Origin: Dermacentor variabilis
Lineage: Eukaryota > Arthropoda > Arachnida > Ixodida > Ixodidae
Reading direction: 5' to 3'
Length of the DNA stretch: 64,000 nt
Assembly: GCF_050947875.1 (NCBI RefSeq)
Contig: NW_027460421.1
Location: 1 to 64,000, forward strand
Below, piece after piece: positions 60,401-64,000 of this stretch. A program made the position numbers and the translations under genes. The notes below the pieces were generated by a model, which saw nothing but the letters and a program-made list of their open reading frames with translations, was not told where the DNA came from and did no database searches. How positions within the stretch are numbered: the first letter of the stretch is position 1; each line of letters begins with the position of its first letter.

Positions 60401-61600
60401 TGTATATCGTGTGGTTTTGCAGAAAACTGCGCCCGCGTCTACCAAAAGATGCATGTGCATGCTTAAAACGCGTTTTGGCACAAATTCATGTGCGGGTGCT
60501 AAAAAGAGCAGCATCGGCATGCTTTTCACGTCGTTTGGTAGAAATCCACGTGCGCGTTCTGCCTAAAGCGCCATTTGCATGCATATCGTGTGGTTTTGCA
60601 GAAAACTGCGCCCGCGTCTACCAAAAGATGCATGTGCATGCTTAAAACGCGTTTTGGCACAAATCCATCTGCGGGTGCTAAAAAGAGCAGCATCGGCATG
60701 CTTTTCACGTCGTTTGGTGGAAATCCACGTGCGCGTTCTGCCAAAAGCACCATTTGCATGCATATCGTGTGGTTTTGCAGAAAACTGCGTCCGCGTCTAC
60801 CAAAAGATGCATGTGCATGCTTAAAACGCGTTTTGGCACAAATCCATGTGCGGGTGCTAAAAAGAGCAGCATCGGCACGCTTTTCACGTCGTTTGGTAGA
60901 AATCCACGTGCGCGTTCTGCCAAAAGCACCATTTGCATGCATATCGTGTGGTTTTGCAGAAAACTGCATCCGCGTCTACCAAAAGATGCAAGTACATGCT
61001 TAAAACGCGTTTTGGCATAAATACATGTGCGGGTGCTAAAAAGAGCAGCATCGGCATGCTTTTCACGTCGTTTGGTAGAAATCCACGTGCGCGTTCTGCC
61101 AAAAGCACCATTTGCATGCATATCGTGCGGTTTTGCAGAAAACTGCGTCCGCGTCTACCAAAAGATGCATGTGCATGCTTAAAACTCGTTTTGGCACAAA
61201 TCCATGTGCGGGTGCTAAAAAGAGCAGCATCGGCATGCTTTTCACGTCGTTTGGTAGAAATCCACGTGCGCGTTCTGCCAAAAGCACCATTTGCATGCAT
61301 ATCGTGTGGTTTTGCAGAAAACTGCGTCCGCGTCTATCAAAAGATGCAAGTACATGCTTAAAACGCGTTTTGGCATAAATCCATGTGCTGGTGCTAAAAA
61401 GAGCAGCATCGGCATGCTTTTCACGTCGTTTGGTAGAAATCCACGTGCGCGTTCTGCCAAAAGCATCATTTGCATGCATATCGTGCGGTTTTGCAGAAAA
61501 CTGCGTCCGCGTCTACCAAAAGATGCATGTGCATGCTTAAAACGCGTTTTGGCACAAATCCATGTGCGGGTGCTAAAAAGAGCAGCATCGGCATGCTTTT
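48423..61600 (+). repeat. HOR family marked by CACGTCTTTTGG
   Basis: CACGTCTTTT starts at 48423, 51810, 55374, 58214 and 61601, offsets of 3,387, 3,564, 2,840 and 3,387 bp (about 19, 20, 16 and 19 monomers). Each is preceded by AAGTACATGC and AAAAGCATCATTT and followed by GTGCTGCTT and GGCATGTTTTTCACG; all but the first continue to TATCTTGTAG. AAAACTCGTTTT joins from 52464 on. The first four members lie in the indel-dense block, the last in clean sequence, so the family spans the quality boundary. Confidence 0.8.
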
Positions 61601-62890
61601 CACGTCTTTTGGTAGAAATCCACGTGCGCGTTCTGCCAAAAGCACCATTTGCATGCATATCGTGTGGTTTTGCAGAAAACTGCGTCCGCGTCTACCAAAA
61701 GATGCATGTGCTGCTTAAAACGCGTTTTGGCACAAATCCATGTGCGGGTGCTAAAAAGAGCAGCATCGGCATGTTTTTCACGTCGTTTGGTAGAAATCCA
61801 CGTGCGCGTTCTGCCAAAAGCACCATTTGCATGCATATCTTGTAGTTTTGCAGAAAAGTGCGTCCGCGTCTACCAAAAGATGCATGTGCATGCTTAAAAC
61901 GCGTTTTGGCACAAATCCATGTGCCGGTGCTAAAAAGAGCAGCATCGGCACGCTTTTCACGTCGTTTGGTAGAAATCCACGTGCGCGTTCTGCCAAAAGC
62001 ACCATTTGCATGCATATCGTGTGGTTTTGCAGAAAACTGCATCCGCGTCTACCAAAAGATGCAAGTACATGCTTAAAACGCGTTTTGGCATAAATCCATG
62101 TGCGGGTGCTAAAAAGAGCAGCATCGGCATGCTTTTCACGTCGTTTGGTAGAAATCCACGTGCGCGTTCTGCCAAAAGCACCATTTGCATGCATATCGTG
62201 CGGTTTTGCAGAAAACTACGTCCGCGTCTACCAAAAGATGCATGTGCATGCTTAAAACTCGTTTTGGCACAAATCCATGTGCGGGTGCTAAAAAGAGCAG
62301 CATCGGCATGCTTTTCACGTCGTTTGGTAGAAATTCACGTGCGCGTTCTGCCAAAAGCACCATTTGCATGCATATCGTGTGGTTTTGCAGAAAACTGCGT
62401 CCGCGTCTACCAAAAGATGCATGTGCTGCTTAAAACGCGTTTTGGCACAAATCCATGTGCGGGTGCTAAAAAGAGCAGCATCGGCATGCTTTTCACGTCG
62501 TTTGGTAGAAATCCACGTGCGCGTTCTGCCAAAAGCACCATTTGCATGTATATCGTGTGGTTTTGCAGAAAACTGCGCCCGCGTCTACCAAAAGATGCAT
62601 GTGCATGCTTAAAACGCGTTTTGGCACAAATTCATGTGCGGGTGCTAAAAAGAGCAGCATCGGCATGCTTTTCACGTCGTTTGGTAGAAATCCACGTGCG
62701 CGTTCTGCCTAAAGCGCCATTTGCATGCATATCGTGTGGTTTTGCAGAAAACTGCGCCCGCGTCTACCAAAAGATGCATGTGCATGCTTAAAACGCGTTT
62801 TGGCACAAATCCATCTGCGGTGCTAAAAAGAGCAGCATCGGTATGCTTTTCACGTCGTTTGGTAGAAATCCACGTGCGCGTTCTGCCAAA
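60136..62890 (+). repeat. Clean array segment after the indel-dense block
   Basis: Monomers of 178-179 bp with the same late subfamilies as 48-60 kb (AAGTACATGC, AAAACTCGTTTT, GTGCTGCTT, TATCTTGTAG, CTGCGCCCGCG, AAATTCATGTG, CTGCCTAAAGCG, ATCCATCTGCGG) but almost no stray homopolymer changes; an exception is CATCTGCGGTGC near 62815. It gives error-free versions of HOR copies that are noisy upstream. Confidence 0.8.
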
Positions 62891-64000
62891 AGCACCATTT
62901 GCATGCATATCGTGTGGTTTTGCAGAAAACTGCGTCCGCGTCTACCAGAAGATGCATGTGCATGCTTAAAACGCGTTTTGGCACAAATCCATGTGCGGGT
63001 GCTAAAAAGAGCAGCATCGGCATGCTTTTCACGTCGTTTGGCAGAAATCCACGTGCGCGTTCTGCCAAAGCACCATTTGCATGCATATCGTGTGGTTTTG
63101 CAGAAAACTGCGTCCGCGTCTACCAAAGGATGCATGTGCATGCTTAAACGCGTTTTGGCGCAAATCCATGTGCGGGTGCTAAAAAGAGCAGCATCGGCAT
63201 GCTTTTCACGTCGTTTGGTAGACATCCACGTGCGCGTTCTGCAAAAAGCACCATTTGCATGCATATAGGGTGGTTTTGCTGAAAACTGCGTCCACGTCTA
63301 CCAAAAGATGCATGTGCATGCTTAAAACGCGTTTTGGCACAAATCCATGTGCGGGTGCTAAAAAGAGCAGCATCGGCATGCTTATCACTTCGTTTGGTAG
63401 AAATCCACGTGCGCGTTCTGCCAAAAGCACCATTTGCATGCATATCGTGTGGTTTTGCAGAAAACTGCGTCCGCGTCTACCAAAAGATGCATGTGCATGC
63501 TTAAAACGCGTTTTGGCACAAATCCATGTGCGGGTGCTAAAAAGAGCAGCATCGGCATGCTTTTCACGTCGTTTGGTAGAAATCCACGTGCGCGTTATGC
63601 CAAAAGCACCATTTGCATGCATATCGTTTGGTTTTGCAGAAAACTGCGTCCGCGTCTACCACAAGATGCATGTACATGCTTAAAACGCGTTTTGGCACAA
63701 ATCCATGTGCGGGTGCTAAAAAGAGCAGCATCGGCATGCTTTTCACGTGGTTTGGTAGAAATCCACGTGCGCGTTCTGCCAAAAGCACCATTTGCATGCA
63801 TACCGTGTGGTTTTGCAGAAAACTGCGTCCGCGTCTACCAAAAGATGCATGTACATGCTTAAAACGCGTTTTGGCACAAATCCATGTGCGGGTGCTAAAA
63901 AGAGCAGCATCGGCATGCTTTTCACGTCGTTTGGTAGAAATCCACGTGCGCGTTCTGCCAAAAGCACCATTTGCATGCATATCGTGTGGTTTTGCAGAAA
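62891..64000 (+). repeat. Last six monomers, with private substitutions
   Basis: These copies leave the late HOR family and carry changes I did not see elsewhere: CCAGAAGATGC (62946), AGACATCCACG (63221), CATATAGGGTGG (63263), TTATCACTTCG (63382), TATCGTTTGG (63621), CCACAAGATGC (63660). Three one-base losses also occur (62819, 63066, 63146). The final monomers return to near-consensus with GATGCATGTACATGC. The window ends within subrepeat A, so the array continues. Confidence 0.7.

Larger units (their letters stand above)
1..64000 (+). repeat. 179-bp tandem satellite array filling the whole window
   Basis: Landmarks such as TTTGCATGCA, AAAACGCGTTTT and GGTGCTAAAAAGAGC recur every 179 bp (occasionally 178) from the first to the last base, for example GCATGCA at 34, 213, 392 and 571. 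About 358 copies fit the window. All copies read in the same direction; I saw no inversion, no transposon insertion and no unique spacer. Neighbouring copies differ at a few positions, and the same variants recur at long fixed offsets, the pattern of a homogenised satellite with higher-order repeats. Near-nucleosomal monomer length and array size are typical of eukaryotic centromeric or heterochromatic satellites; a centromeric role is inference. Both window ends lie inside a monomer, so the array is longer than shown. I do not recognise the family. Confidence 0.98.

Noticed and set aside
1..64000. CRISPR array
   Set aside because: The period is 179 bp with no unique spacers; all of each period is repeated, and no cas-like gene is present.
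1..64000. Coding tandem-repeat protein (for example an adhesin or silk-like gene)
   Set aside because: A coding repeat would keep a period divisible by three; 179 and 178 are not, and stops occur on both strands in every long frame.
1..64000. Telomeric, rDNA spacer or tRNA-derived repeat
   Set aside because: No short telomere-type repeats, no recognisable rRNA sequence, and no A-box/B-box pair or cloverleaf that I could find in the monomer.
1..64000. Transposable element insertion or array inversion
   Set aside because: The landmark order A-B-C is kept on the plus strand across the whole window, and no monomer is interrupted by more than a few bases.

Overview
The whole 64-kb window is one uninterrupted head-to-tail satellite DNA array. 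Every stretch I read belongs to a single repeat family with a 179-bp period, roughly 358 copies, all in the same orientation. The array runs off both ends of the window in mid-monomer. I found no protein-coding gene, RNA gene, transposon, CRISPR array or unique sequence. The many 77-261 codon reading frames are by-products of the repeat: 179 is not a multiple of 3, so the frame slips at every monomer. A long, homogenised array of near-nucleosomal monomers in higher-order blocks points to a eukaryotic chromosome, most likely centromeric, pericentromeric or another heterochromatic region. I do not recognise the family and cannot name the organism. The consensus is about 48% GC and keeps 13 CpG per monomer.

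The monomer is itself a fossil trimer of subunits of 58, 61 and 60 bp (A, B, C). Each carries the SphI hexamer GCATGC at the same relative place. A 12-bp perfect palindrome (AAAACGCGTTTT) sits across each A/B junction.

Layout: 1-1.9 kb, variant monomers without a clean internal higher-order repeat (HOR). 1.9-5.66 kb, a 10/11-monomer HOR in two copies. 6.86-9.15 kb, a 6-monomer (1,074-bp) HOR in two copies, with a third at about 11-12.06 kb. 9.15-11.09 kb is copied at 12.37-14.31 kb (offset 3,221). 13.51-18.89 kb is a near-perfect tandem duplication of 2,689 bp. 18.2-20.97 kb is copied at 21.96-24.55 kb with one monomer lost. 24.6-26.9 kb holds a 1,252-bp duplication. 27.3-38.1 kb is a HOR family marked by a GTATAC module. 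About 37.55-60.13 kb is packed with one-base insertions and deletions, mostly in homopolymers, while keeping the same HOR variants as clean copies elsewhere; I read it as probably unpolished long-read sequence rather than biological decay. From 60.14 kb the sequence is clean again, and the last 1.1 kb has more private substitutions.

The notable content is structural: a trimeric origin of the monomer, nested segmental duplications, subfamily order in a fixed register (315 bp, later 136 bp), and all stop codons confined to one frame per strand. Block boundaries were placed by eye from variant markers and are good to about 50-100 bp.
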